From Candidatus Eiseniibacteriota bacterium (GTDB lineage Bacteria; Eisenbacteria; RBG-16-71-46; CAIMUX01): a stretch of 64,000 bases of DNA. The position numbers were made by a program, and so were the translations under genes. The stretch covers positions 1,302,001-1,366,000 of the forward strand of contig JACKCR010000002.1 of NCBI GenBank assembly GCA_020633975.1, given 5' to 3'. Below the pieces are notes generated by a model. That model was not told the origin of the DNA, did not search any database, and saw nothing but the letters and a program-made list of their open reading frames with translations. Below are positions 23,928-32,404 of the stretch, in pieces (position 1 is the stretch's first letter; the number at the start of each line of letters is the position of its first letter).

Positions 23928-25259
23928 GTGACGACCTTCTTCTCGAGGATCCTGGTCACGCTGATCAACGTACCGATCTCCGTGCTCGTCGCCCGCACAC
24001 TCGGTACGGAGGGCCAGGGCGGATACTCCGCTGTCCTCACCTTCAGCACTCTGTGGGGAACGAGTTTCCTCCTCGGGATCGACACCGCCCACACCTATCT
24101 CCTCGCGGGCAAGCGCTACACCCTCCGGCAGATCGTACGACACAGCTGGATCTGGTCGCTGATTCTCGGCGCGGCCGCGACGCCGGTCTACTGGTGGGTC
24201 GCGCCCTGGCTCGCCGGGGACGACTCGTCCGTCTTCCGTTCCGTGCTCACTCTCTCCGCGCTCTCCGTACCGCTCGTCATGGCGAAGTACCTCATGCTCT
24301 CGATGTTCCTCGGGGAGGGACGCGTCGACCGGTTCAACCTCCTCCAGGTGGTGTCGAACATCGCGCTCCTCGCGCTCGTCGTCGTTCTGCTCCTGGTCTT
24401 CCCCGGAGGAATCCGGGAGGCGGTCTGGGCCTACATCGCGAGTTTGGTCGTCTTCGTGATCCTGGGCGGAGTGTGGGTCGCGGAACGGCTGCGCGAGCAC
24501 CAAGAGGAACCCGAGCCCGTGGGCTGGAACCCCGAGCTCGCCAAGTCGAGCGTCGTCTACGGCCTCAAGGGGCATCTCGGCACGCTGGTCACCGCGATGA
24601 CCTACCGGCTGGACCAGCTGCTCGTGACGAAGATGCTCGGACTCGAAGCGCAGGGGCTCTACTCGATCGCGGTGCTTCTCTCGGAAAAGCTGTCGCACAT
24701 CCCCGCGTCGATCCAGCTCATCCTCTTCCCGCGCATCTCCGCTAGCACGGCCGAGGATGCGAACCGGCTCACGCCCGTGGCCTGTCGACTCGCTTTCTTC
24801 GGAGTGCTGGGAGCGGCCCTTCCGCTCTTCCTCCTCTCGGAACCGCTCGTCCGGCTCTTCTACGGGCACGACTTCCTCCCCTGCCTTCCGTCGCTCCGGG
24901 TTCTCCTTCCGGGCGTCGTCCTCCTCGCGGTCGGCAAGATCCTGGCCGGGGATCTCTCGGGACGGAACCGCCGCGGGACCGCGACGGTGGCGATGACCTT
25001 CGCGTTCCTCCTCAACTTCGCGCTCGATCTCTGGTGGATCCCGAGATACGGGATCATCGGCGCGGCTTGGGCCACGAACGCCGCCTACACAGCACAGACA
25101 CTGATGCTCGCGCTCGTGTTCTGGCGGATCTCCGGCATCGGCCCGTGGAAACTCTTCGTTCCCGAGCGCGCGGACGCCCAACGAGTCCGGCGCGTGCTCA
25201 AGGGCCTCGCCCGTTCCGCCCACGTTCCGCGCACGCCTTCGGAGAGGAGGAAGGTGTGA
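23928..25259 (+). CDS. Polysaccharide flippase (Wzx/MATE-like)
   Basis: 443 residues from GTG 23928, 12 or more membrane helices, polysaccharide-synthesis/MOP-superfamily pattern: SRILVTLINVPISVLVART near the N-terminus with LGTEGQGGYSAVLTF following, central LDQLLVTKMLGLEAQGLYSIA and C-terminal IIGAAWATNAAYTAQTLMLA. It would move lipid-linked glycans across the inner membrane. The GGAGGG SD (23893-23898) is 29 bases from the GTG but only 8 from an in-frame CTG at 23907, which would add LSFLKQS, a typical family N-terminus. First gene of a three-gene glycan operon; it overlaps the glycosyltransferase start. Confidence 0.85.
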   Translation: MTTFFSRILVTLINVPISVLVARTLGTEGQGGYSAVLTFSTLWGTSFLLGIDTAHTYLLAGKRYTLRQIVRHSWIWSLILGAAATPVYWWVAPWLAGDDSSVFRSVLTLSALSVPLVMAKYLMLSMFLGEGRVDRFNLLQVVSNIALLALVVVLLLVFPGGIREAVWAYIASLVVFVILGGVWVAERLREHQEEPEPVGWNPELAKSSVVYGLKGHLGTLVTAMTYRLDQLLVTKMLGLEAQGLYSIAVLLSEKLSHIPASIQLILFPRISASTAEDANRLTPVACRLAFFGVLGAALPLFLLSEPLVRLFYGHDFLPCLPSLRVLLPGVVLLAVGKILAGDLSGRNRRGTATVAMTFAFLLNFALDLWWIPRYGIIGAAWATNAAYTAQTLMLALVFWRISGIGPWKLFVPERADAQRVRRVLKGLARSAHVPRTPSERRKV

Positions 25260-26524
25260 CCCAGGCCCACCCGAGGACCTTTCTCATCTTCTACATCCAG
25301 ACTCACTTCTGGTCGATGGGAGAAGGCAAGGGCACACCGTCGTTCGTGCGCACCCTGAACTCGCTCACCGAGCGCGGCCACTCCGTCCACGTCTTCATGC
25401 CGGCCGAGTCCGGCATCGACGCCCCGTACGTGGACTCGTTCGGAGACGTCGTCCTCCATCACGAACCGTCCCCGGGACGACTCGAGCCTCGGGCGTCGCT
25501 CCCGGTGGTGAAGCGAGTCCTGGAGCGCGCGACCGCCTGGTACCGGTATCAGCGCTGGGCCCGCACCGCGGGGCTCCGGATCGCACGCGAACTCAACCCG
25601 GACCTCGTCATCTCGCTCGGGACGTCCGAAGCTCCCGCGTCACGCGCCGTGGCCGAGGCGATCGAAGTGCCGAACGTCGTCCGTCTCTACGGGAGCTGGC
25701 TACCGATCGAGAAGTCGGTGCGGTACTACCTCAACTTCCCCGCGCTCGCCGCCCTCCGGACGCCCGCCGTCGCCTACCTCATCACCGATGACGGAAGCAT
25801 GGGCGACCGGATCGCCTACCGGGCGGGTGTACCGGAGGACCGCGTCTTCTTCCCGCGGAACGGACTCGACCTCGAACAGTTCCATCCCGACGGGCCTCCC
25901 GGCGAACGGGAACGTGTGCGCGCAGAGTTCGGCATCGCGCCGGACGCGCCCGTCATCGTCTCCGCCACTCGACTCAACGTAGAGAAGAAGGTGGAACGGA
26001 TCCTCGGCGCTATTCCGGCAGTCGCCCGCGAGATCCCGAACGTCGTCTGTCTCGTCCTGGGAGACGGGGACAAGCGCGCGGATCTGGAACGGCTGGTCGA
26101 AACACTCGGCGTGCAGAGGAACGTGATCTTCGCGGGAGCGGTGGCGAACTCCGAGATCCCCCGCTATCTCCGCGCGGGAGACGTCCTCGTCTCCCTGCTC
26201 GACCGGACGAACACGAACAACCCGACCCTCGAGGCGATGGCGGTCGGGCTGCCGATCGTCGCGCTCGAGACCGGTGCGACGCGGGAGGTGGTCGAAGCCG
26301 GCGTCTCCGGATGGATCCTCGATCCGAACGCGCTTCCCGAGCTTCCGTCGCTCCTCGTCCGCGTTCTCTCCGACCCGGATGCACTTCGCCGCGCGGGTGC
26401 GAACGCGCGAGCGCGGATCGAGCGGCTCGTCCGGACCCCGAAGGAGCGGCTCGACTTCGAGGTGGACCTCTACGAGGCGGCTGCCGAGCGGCGTCCCCTC
26501 CCCACCTGGGATCCGGCACGATGA
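25256..26524 (+). CDS. GT4-family glycosyltransferase
   Basis: 422 residues with two Rossmann-like halves. N-terminal acceptor side (TFLIFYIQTHFWSMGEGKG; SLTERGHSVHVFMPA). C-terminal nucleotide-sugar side with VSATRLNVEKKVERIL, VLGDGDKRADLERLVETLG and the E-x7-E motif in NPTLEAMAVGLPIVALETGA. GTG 25256 overlaps the flippase stop (GTGTGA) and follows GGAGAGGAGG. The donor sugar cannot be predicted. Probably builds the glycan exported by the neighbouring flippase. Confidence 0.85.
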   Translation: MTQAHPRTFLIFYIQTHFWSMGEGKGTPSFVRTLNSLTERGHSVHVFMPAESGIDAPYVDSFGDVVLHHEPSPGRLEPRASLPVVKRVLERATAWYRYQRWARTAGLRIARELNPDLVISLGTSEAPASRAVAEAIEVPNVVRLYGSWLPIEKSVRYYLNFPALAALRTPAVAYLITDDGSMGDRIAYRAGVPEDRVFFPRNGLDLEQFHPDGPPGERERVRAEFGIAPDAPVIVSATRLNVEKKVERILGAIPAVAREIPNVVCLVLGDGDKRADLERLVETLGVQRNVIFAGAVANSEIPRYLRAGDVLVSLLDRTNTNNPTLEAMAVGLPIVALETGATREVVEAGVSGWILDPNALPELPSLLVRVLSDPDALRRAGANARARIERLVRTPKERLDFEVDLYEAAAERRPLPTWDPAR

Positions 26525-27627
26525 GCGTTCAGGTCCTGCGCGGATGGTCGGATTCCGACTGGGACGACGAGGTCCGCCGGAGTCCGGAAGGGACGATGTT
26601 CCACACCCGGCTGTGGTCGAGGATCTGTGTCGCGTCCTTTCCCGAGCTGCGCGACCGAAGCCTCTGGGTGGAAGTGACGAGCGATGCAGGCAGCTCTCGT
26701 CATCAGCTTCCGCTTCTCGAGTGGAGGCGGGGCGCCGGACTCGTCAACACGGTGCACTCGTCCTTCCCGTTCATCTACGGCGGACCGCTACCGCTCCGCG
26801 GCGCCGGCGGACGGGTGGTCCTTCCGGAGATCCTGGAGTTCCTGGAGACGGTTCGCGGGACGGTGCTGGTCACGTCGAATCCACTCGCGGAGCGCCCGTT
26901 CGACCGGCTACCAAGCGCTGCCGACGACGCTACAGGAAGACGCGACGCCGCAGCGAGAGCCGATGCCGCAGACGGAATCCGTGAGGAGCAAGGCAGCGCA
27001 CCGCCTCCCGCCGTCTCGAGCGGAATGGTGCCGTCCGCGAACTGGGAGCAAGGTGAGCTCACCACGCACCTCCGGACTCTTCCGGAGACGGAGTCCGCGT
27101 TCTGGGACGACGAACTTCCGCCTCGTCGGCGGAACGACGTACGTCGGCTCACGAAGAAGGGCGTGTCGATCGAAGAGAGCCAGAACCCGGACGACGTGAG
27201 CGCCGTCTACCGGCTCTACCGCGCTTCGTTCGAGCGCTGGGGCGGCGCCCCCGCGTTCGTCCATCCGGAGCTCTTCTACCAGAACCTCGTCTCCATGGGT
27301 CAGGGCGACGTCCGCTTCTCGGTCGCACGCTTCGAGGGCGCCGTGATCGGAGGTGTGTTCGCACTCCGCTTCGGGCGGGCGGTCCACTACTTCGCGGGGT
27401 ACATGGACTCCGAGGCGAAAGCGCTACGTCCGAACGTCCTCCTCCAGGTGGACTCGATCCTCCACGGCATCCGGGATCGCTACGCGTTCTACGACTTCCT
27501 TCCGAGCGGAGGCAGTGAACCGGTCGAGCAGTTCAAGGAGGGGTTCGGAGGAGTTCGGTACTCGCTGCCGGTCTTCACCCGCCGCTCTCTCGCCCATCGA
27601 CTCCTGGCCCGGGCCCGGGGACGCTGA
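26521..27627 (+). CDS. FemAB/GNAT-like acyltransferase
   Basis: 368 residues with the tandem-GNAT layout of FemAB-like (Acetyltransf_6) proteins: N-terminal half with TMFHTRLWSRICVASFP and a C-terminal half with RRRNDVRRLTKKGVSI, VYRLYRASFERWGG and ALRFGRAVHYFAGYMDSEAK. Related proteins acylate or aminoacylate glycans or cell-wall peptides. Residues about 131-168 are an Ala/Asp/Gly-rich linker (AADDATGRRDAAARADAADG and on) between the two halves. ATG overlaps the glycosyltransferase stop (ATGA). It likely decorates the glycan; the donor is unknown. Confidence 0.75.
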   Translation: MSVQVLRGWSDSDWDDEVRRSPEGTMFHTRLWSRICVASFPELRDRSLWVEVTSDAGSSRHQLPLLEWRRGAGLVNTVHSSFPFIYGGPLPLRGAGGRVVLPEILEFLETVRGTVLVTSNPLAERPFDRLPSAADDATGRRDAAARADAADGIREEQGSAPPPAVSSGMVPSANWEQGELTTHLRTLPETESAFWDDELPPRRRNDVRRLTKKGVSIEESQNPDDVSAVYRLYRASFERWGGAPAFVHPELFYQNLVSMGQGDVRFSVARFEGAVIGGVFALRFGRAVHYFAGYMDSEAKALRPNVLLQVDSILHGIRDRYAFYDFLPSGGSEPVEQFKEGFGGVRYSLPVFTRRSLAHRLLARARGR

Positions 27628-27700
27628 TCGGTGCATCCGCAACTTCTCCAATCCGGGGCCAGCGACTAGAATCGGCCCGCGAACGAAGGAGGACGGGCGA

Positions 27701-29359
27701 GTGAGCGCCTCGATGATCGGCCGCACCCTCGGTCGCTACGAGATCACCGGCGAAATCGGACGCGGTGGGATGGGCGTGGTCTATCGGGCCACCCAGACCA
27801 GCCTCAACCGGACCGTCGCGGTGAAGATGCTGCCGCTCGCGTTCACGCAGACCCCGGAGTTCTTGGGCCGGTTCCGGAGAGAGGCCGAAACCCTGGCGCG
27901 ACTGAGCCACGAGAACGTCGTCCATGTCTACGACGTGGAAGAGCTCGACGGGACGCCGTTCATCGTCATGGAGCTCGTCTCCGGTCCGTCGCTCGCCGCG
28001 CTTCTCCGGGAGTCCAGCCCGCTCCCGTTCGCCGTGGTCCGTGACATCGGCATGGCGATCGCCACCGGCCTCGGCGCCGCGCATCGTCAGGGCATCATCC
28101 ACCGCGACATCAAGCCGGACAACGTCCTCTTCACTCCCTCCGGCACTCCCAAGCTCACCGACTTCGGCATCGCGCGCGTCGACGACACCAGGGTGGAGAC
28201 CAAGACCGGCTCCCTCCTCGGGACTCCTCACTACATCGCGCCGGAGCAAGCGAACGGCGAACACGCCACCGAGCGATCAGACGTCTACTCGCTCGGGATT
28301 GCGCTCTACGAAATGCTCACCGGGTCCCGACCCTTCCAGGGACGGAACGCGATCGAGGTCTACCTCAAGCACATCCAGGAACCCGTGCCCGATCTGCGGG
28401 ACGCACTCCCGGACGTCCCTGACCCACTCGCCGCCGTCGTGCACCGATGTCTCGAAAAGGACCCAGCGAAGCGTCCGGCCGACGGCACGGAGCTGGCGCG
28501 AGAGCTGGAACGGCTGGACCTCGGCGACCCGCCCGGTCGCGCGCTCCGTACTTGGTTCAGCGCCCGCACAGGACCTGGGAGTCCGTCGACGCCGGCAGTC
28601 CCCGCACCGCAGCCGTCCCTCCCTCGCCCGGAGGTTCCGATCTACGAAGGCGAGACGGTGGCGATCTCACCGGACTCGCCGAGTGGAGCGCCTGCTGCGG
28701 ACGTTCGGCGCGGGCCAGAGTCGCAGAGCGCGCAGGGGTCGCCCCTCCCAACCGCCGCCCGCGGGGTCGGCTCTCGGGTTTGGACGGCGGCCGCGGTCGT
28801 CGCGGTCCTAGCCGTGATCGCCATCGCACTCTGGGCCCGGAACGCCGCCCAGTCTCCAGATCCGACCGATCTCGCATCGGGCGCGGATGGCAAGCCGGGC
28901 ACGGAGGTCGTCCCCCCCACTCCCGAGGGGGTGGAACCCGCTGCAGAAGGGACCACGAACGCCGCCGGGGTGGACTCAAGTTCAGGAAGGGCGATCTCGG
29001 ACGCGCCGACACCGAACCGATCCGGTATCTTCATCCTGCTGAACGGTTACTTCTCGGACTTCGCAGAGCTGGGGCCGACCGAAGCCATCGCTCGTCATGC
29101 CGTGGGACGTTTGGACCCAGGCGTCGGCGCTGCCATGGCCGGGCTCTTGGGCTCCGCCGAGGTCCGGAGTGCGAGCACGTCTGGGACAGTCGACATCGAG
29201 TGGCGCCCTGGACCGGAGGCCCGAGTACGCTTCCGGCAGGAAACGATCACGATCGCGCCCGGAGGAGCCGAGTCGAAACAGGTATGGCTCCAAGACTGGA
29301 TGGTGCGTCCGGACGGCGACGAATGGAGACTCACCGAGGGAACGGTGACCCGTGAGTGA
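27701..29359 (+). CDS. Transmembrane Ser/Thr protein kinase (PknB-like)
   Basis: 552 residues. Kinase domain (about 9-275): glycine loop GRGGMGVVYRA, catalytic Lys in VAVKML, HRDIKPDNV, DFGIA and GTPHYIAPEQ. A Pro/Ser-rich juxtamembrane linker, one membrane helix (VWTAAAVVAVLAVIAIALWA, about 364-383), a low-complexity stretch and a roughly 110-residue extracytoplasmic domain (GIFILLNGYFSDFAELGP to the end) of unknown fold. GTG 27701 follows GAAGGAGG; the ATG at 27713 is an alternative. The PP2C gene follows 24 bases later, giving a kinase/phosphatase pair. Confidence 0.88.
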   Translation: MSASMIGRTLGRYEITGEIGRGGMGVVYRATQTSLNRTVAVKMLPLAFTQTPEFLGRFRREAETLARLSHENVVHVYDVEELDGTPFIVMELVSGPSLAALLRESSPLPFAVVRDIGMAIATGLGAAHRQGIIHRDIKPDNVLFTPSGTPKLTDFGIARVDDTRVETKTGSLLGTPHYIAPEQANGEHATERSDVYSLGIALYEMLTGSRPFQGRNAIEVYLKHIQEPVPDLRDALPDVPDPLAAVVHRCLEKDPAKRPADGTELARELERLDLGDPPGRALRTWFSARTGPGSPSTPAVPAPQPSLPRPEVPIYEGETVAISPDSPSGAPAADVRRGPESQSAQGSPLPTAARGVGSRVWTAAAVVAVLAVIAIALWARNAAQSPDPTDLASGADGKPGTEVVPPTPEGVEPAAEGTTNAAGVDSSSGRAISDAPTPNRSGIFILLNGYFSDFAELGPTEAIARHAVGRLDPGVGAAMAGLLGSAEVRSASTSGTVDIEWRPGPEARVRFRQETITIAPGGAESKQVWLQDWMVRPDGDEWRLTEGTVTRE

Positions 29360-29383
29360 TCGCGAATCGAGGAAGGAGCTCGG

Positions 29384-30388
29384 ATGACGGTCGAGATCGA
29401 GTACGGCGCAGCTTCGGACACGGGACGAGTCCGGTCCCGGAACGAAGACTCGTACCTGGTCTGGATGCCGGAGGCACCGGAACAGGAGCCCCGCGCGGTC
29501 TTCCTCGTCGCGGACGGGATGGGAGGACACGAGGCGGGAGACGTCGCGAGCCGCTTCGTCGTGGCGGAGCTCGAGCGCGCGATCGCCGGCGGGCAGACCT
29601 TTTCCGGCCAGCGTTTCGACGAGCCGATGCGCCGCTGGTTCTCCGGAGTGAGCCGCTCCCTCGTTCACCTCGCCGAATCCCGCGGGGCCAGCCGAGGAAT
29701 GGGAAGCACCGCTTCCCTCGTCGTCCTCATCGGGCGACGGCTCGTCCTCGGTCACGTGGGCGATTCCCGGATCTACCGGTGGAGACAAGGAGCACTCGAG
29801 CAGCTCTCCCTCGACCACTCGTTCGCCGAAGAACAGCGCCGGCGGGGTCTCCTCACGGCCGAAGAGGCACTCCACCACCCGCAGCGCAATCTGCTCACGC
29901 AAGCGCTCGGCGTGGATACGGAACTCGATGTGCAGACGGCCGAACTGGATTGGCAGAGCGGGGACCGGTTCCTCCTCTGCAGCGACGGGCTCCACGGACC
30001 GGTCACGCTGGAAGAGATCACCGAGCGGATGGACGAACGTCACTCGCCCCAGGAGTCGGCGGAAGCGCTGGTGGCGAAGGCAAACGACGCCGGAGGCCCG
30101 GACAACATCACTGCGGTGATCTTCGAACTCCGCGGGGAGGGCGCGCCCGAGCCGATTCTCGAGCCGCAGGGCACCTCGACGCTTCCGGACGATGACGCCC
30201 CCACGGACCCCAATCCGTTCGCGGGCGACGATCTACTCGACACCGATCCGCGAGGAGCTTGGGCGGAGTCGGGTGGGGAAACTGCTCCCGCCGCAGCCAA
30301 GGGAGGCCCGCCCAAGTGGGCTTGGGTCGTCCTCGCCATCGCCGTCGTGCTAGCGGCGGTGCTGCTGTTCGGCGCTCTCCGCTCCTGA
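29384..30388 (+). CDS. PP2C-type Ser/Thr phosphatase, membrane-anchored
   Basis: 334 residues. PP2C domain (about 1-245) with metal-binding motifs RSRNEDSY, VADGMGGHEAG, GHVGDSRIY, LCSDGL and GGPDNITAV, then an acidic, Pro-rich linker and a C-terminal membrane helix (WAWVVLAIAVVLAAVLLFGAL). The C-terminal anchor keeps it at the membrane beside its likely partner, the upstream kinase. Good SD (GGAAGGAG). Confidence 0.9.
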   Translation: MTVEIEYGAASDTGRVRSRNEDSYLVWMPEAPEQEPRAVFLVADGMGGHEAGDVASRFVVAELERAIAGGQTFSGQRFDEPMRRWFSGVSRSLVHLAESRGASRGMGSTASLVVLIGRRLVLGHVGDSRIYRWRQGALEQLSLDHSFAEEQRRRGLLTAEEALHHPQRNLLTQALGVDTELDVQTAELDWQSGDRFLLCSDGLHGPVTLEEITERMDERHSPQESAEALVAKANDAGGPDNITAVIFELRGEGAPEPILEPQGTSTLPDDDAPTDPNPFAGDDLLDTDPRGAWAESGGETAPAAAKGGPPKWAWVVLAIAVVLAAVLLFGALRS

Positions 30389-30425
30389 TCGGAAACTCCG
30401 GAAGCGCCAAGGCGTCAAGCTGGGC

Positions 30426-30605
30426 TCAGACGGAGGTCTTCTTCTCGTCGTCGGTGTGATCGGGAAGGTCCTCCCGCATACCGGACTTGAACTCCTTGAT
30501 GCCCTGGCCCATCCCCTTCATCAGCTCGGGGATCCGCTTCGCTCCGAAGAGAATGACGATGATCAGAGCGATGACGAGGATTTCACGAATTCCAACAGCA
30601 CCCAT
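30426..30605 (-). CDS. tatA: Sec-independent translocase subunit TatA
   Basis: 59 residues: short N-terminal membrane helix (REILVIALIIVILFGAKRIPEL), the FG hinge and an amphipathic helix (MKGMGQGIKEFKSG), then an acidic tail. It forms the Tat pore component. ATG 30605 with AAGGAG 11 bases upstream; an in-frame TTG at 30614 lies too close to that SD. Last gene of the long minus-strand run; tatC lies about 8 kb away at 38868-39920. Confidence 0.9.
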   Translation of the reverse strand: MGAVGIREILVIALIIVILFGAKRIPELMKGMGQGIKEFKSGMREDLPDHTDDEKKTSV

Positions 30606-30621
30606 GGTTCTCAAGACTCCT

Positions 30622-31209
30622 TCAGGGAACGTCCGTAGGGCGGTTCCAGTAGTCCGCCAAATCCGCCCCGAGGATGACCCGCACGTCGGCTGCGTAGATC
30701 GGCTCCGAGGTCAGCTGGATCTCTCCGACACCGAAGCGCGCCTGGAGTTCCTCCAGGACCTCGAGTGCTTCCTGCCGACCACGCTCGGTGGTCAGAACCA
30801 ACGTCTCCAAGTAATCGTAGCGATCGGCGTCCTTGTAATCCACCACGTCGAAGCGGGGACTCCGGATCTCGTCCGCGAACTTCTTGGCGAGCTTCGTAAC
30901 CCCGCAGCCGTTCTCGACCAGGAGCTGGACCCGGTCGACGGGCAGATCCGTGCCGATCCGCGGGGTGTGGCTAGGTGTGTCGACCGGGGGCGAGCCCTCG
31001 GACGCGGTTCCGTCTCCCGGAAATCCGGTGTTCCGCAACTCAGCGGCCGAAGTCTCCGAGTTCGTGGGCCGCTCCCCCTCCTGCCCCCCGTAGCGACTCG
31101 CGATCGAGAACCCGAACACGAGGATCACGAGGAAGAGCATGAGCACCGCCATCCCTTCGAGGGCGCGCCCGAACCCACTCCGTTTCCGACTACGACGACG
31201 ACGTGCCAT
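30622..31209 (-). CDS. LytR C-terminal-domain membrane protein
   Basis: 195 residues. A very basic N-terminus (MARRRRSRKR), one membrane helix (EGMAVLMLFLVILVFGFSIA), a Ser/Thr/Pro-rich linker and a LytR_C domain (VDRVQLLVENGCGVTKLAKKFADEIRS.. to DVRVILGADLA). The domain occurs beside LytR-CpsA-Psr glycopolymer ligases but also alone. Start at ATG 31209 after GAAGGGG; an in-frame GTG three codons upstream is possible. It lies between the GlmU/HIT fusion and tatA, which fits an envelope role. Confidence 0.7.
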   Translation of the reverse strand: MARRRRSRKRSGFGRALEGMAVLMLFLVILVFGFSIASRYGGQEGERPTNSETSAAELRNTGFPGDGTASEGSPPVDTPSHTPRIGTDLPVDRVQLLVENGCGVTKLAKKFADEIRSPRFDVVDYKDADRYDYLETLVLTTERGRQEALEVLEELQARFGVGEIQLTSEPIYAADVRVILGADLADYWNRPTDVP

Positions 31210-31243
31210 CCTTTGCACCCCTTCGTAGACAGGCCTCTAGACT

Positions 31244-32404
31244 TCAGTGGTCTCCAAGGATCCCCAGGAGCTTCTCGCGCGTGGCCGGGAGATCTTCCGG
31301 GAGAACGTTCACGCCGGCGATCACGGGCATGAAGTTGCTGTCTCCCGTCCACCTCGGCACCACGTGCATCACGAGCTGGCCCTTGCCTCCGGAGTCGAAG
31401 CCGAGATTGAACCCTTGCGGCTGGTAGGCTTCCTCCAGCCATCCCTCGGCTTCCCTACCGAGGGCAAAGAGACGTTCCCGCGCTTCGGAAGATAGAGTCT
31501 CGAAGAAGACGGTCGGCTCCTCCGGAGTGATCCACAAGTGCCCCGCATTGTAGGGGTGCGGACTCAGCGCGACAATCATGCCGTCGCGTTTCGTGAGAAT
31601 CAGTTCGTCTCCGTGCGCTTCGAGGACGTCGAGGACCGGCGTTCCCCAGCGTCCCTCTCCAGCCGCGATCCGATTTGCGCGAACCGCCGCGGCATCCGCG
31701 AGCTGGTCCGGCGTGTTGATCCCTGAGATCTCCTCGGGATCGGAGATCTCCATGATCCCGGCGGGAAGCCCACTCTCCCGGATCATCTCCAGCGTGTCGG
31801 TGAGGTAGTACTCACCCTGCGCATTGTCGTTCTTCAGCTGCGACAGGGCCTCGAGGAGCGCCTCGATCCGGAAGGTGTAGATCCCGGAGTTGATCTCGTC
31901 GTTGCCGAGTTCGTCCGGAGCCAGGTCTTTGTGCTCGACGATCCGGAGGAAGCCGCCGTTCTCGTCGCGGAAGACGCGGCCGTAGCCGGTCGGGTCCTCG
32001 AGACGTGCGGTCAGTACCGTGACCCCGTTGTTCCCGAGTTCGTGGCGCTCCATCAGCTCGTGGAGCGTGGCCGGCCGGAGGAGCGGCACGTCGCCGTAGA
32101 GCACGAGGAGGTTGCCGGAGAGGCCCTCGAGGTGTTCCCGTGCGCACATGACCGCGTGGCCCGTACCGAGCTGCGGATCCTGGAGCGCATAGGCGAGATC
32201 GTAGCCGGCGTGCGCGTCCTTCACCGCGTCGGCCTGATGTCCGACCACGACGATCGTCTTCTCCATCTGGAGACGTGCCGCCGTGTCGAGCACGTGGGTC
32301 AGGAGCGGCTTCCCGTCGATCGGATGCAGCACCTTGGCGAGATCGGACTTCATCCGCGTCCCCTTTCCCGCCGCCAGGATCAGGGTCGACCAGGTCTCCT
32401 TCAC
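31244..32404 (-). CDS. GlmU-type nucleotidyltransferase fused to a degenerate HIT domain
   Basis: 386 residues. Residues 1-235 form a sugar-nucleotide pyrophosphorylase of the GlmU N-terminal type: LAAGKGTRM (10-18), QDPQLGTGHA (75-84), LYGDVPLL (102-109), DPTGYGRV, EHKDL and NSGIYTF. The left-handed beta-helix acetyltransferase half of GlmU is absent. In its place residues about 265-386 match a HIT domain of the Ap4A-phosphorylase/adenylyltransferase type (SPHPYNAGHLWITP; HVVPRWTGDSNFMPV). The histidine triad H-x-H-x-H reads Q343-L-V345-M-H347, so the middle, normally nucleophilic His is Val. GTG start overlaps the panC stop (GTGA). Likely makes UDP-GlcNAc or another NDP-sugar; the HIT part may only bind nucleotide. 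Confidence 0.85.
   Translation of the reverse strand: MKETWSTLILAAGKGTRMKSDLAKVLHPIDGKPLLTHVLDTAARLQMEKTIVVVGHQADAVKDAHAGYDLAYALQDPQLGTGHAVMCAREHLEGLSGNLLVLYGDVPLLRPATLHELMERHELGNNGVTVLTARLEDPTGYGRVFRDENGGFLRIVEHKDLAPDELGNDEINSGIYTFRIEALLEALSQLKNDNAQGEYYLTDTLEMIRESGLPAGIMEISDPEEISGINTPDQLADAAAVRANRIAAGEGRWGTPVLDVLEAHGDELILTKRDGMIVALSPHPYNAGHLWITPEEPTVFFETLSSEARERLFALGREAEGWLEEAYQPQGFNLGFDSGGKGQLVMHVVPRWTGDSNFMPVIAGVNVLPEDLPATREKLLGILGDH

Noticed and set aside
30389-30425. Intrinsic terminator between the convergent PP2C and tatA genes
   Set aside because: Only a 4-bp CGCC/GGCG stem with a 2-base loop and no T-run; too weak.
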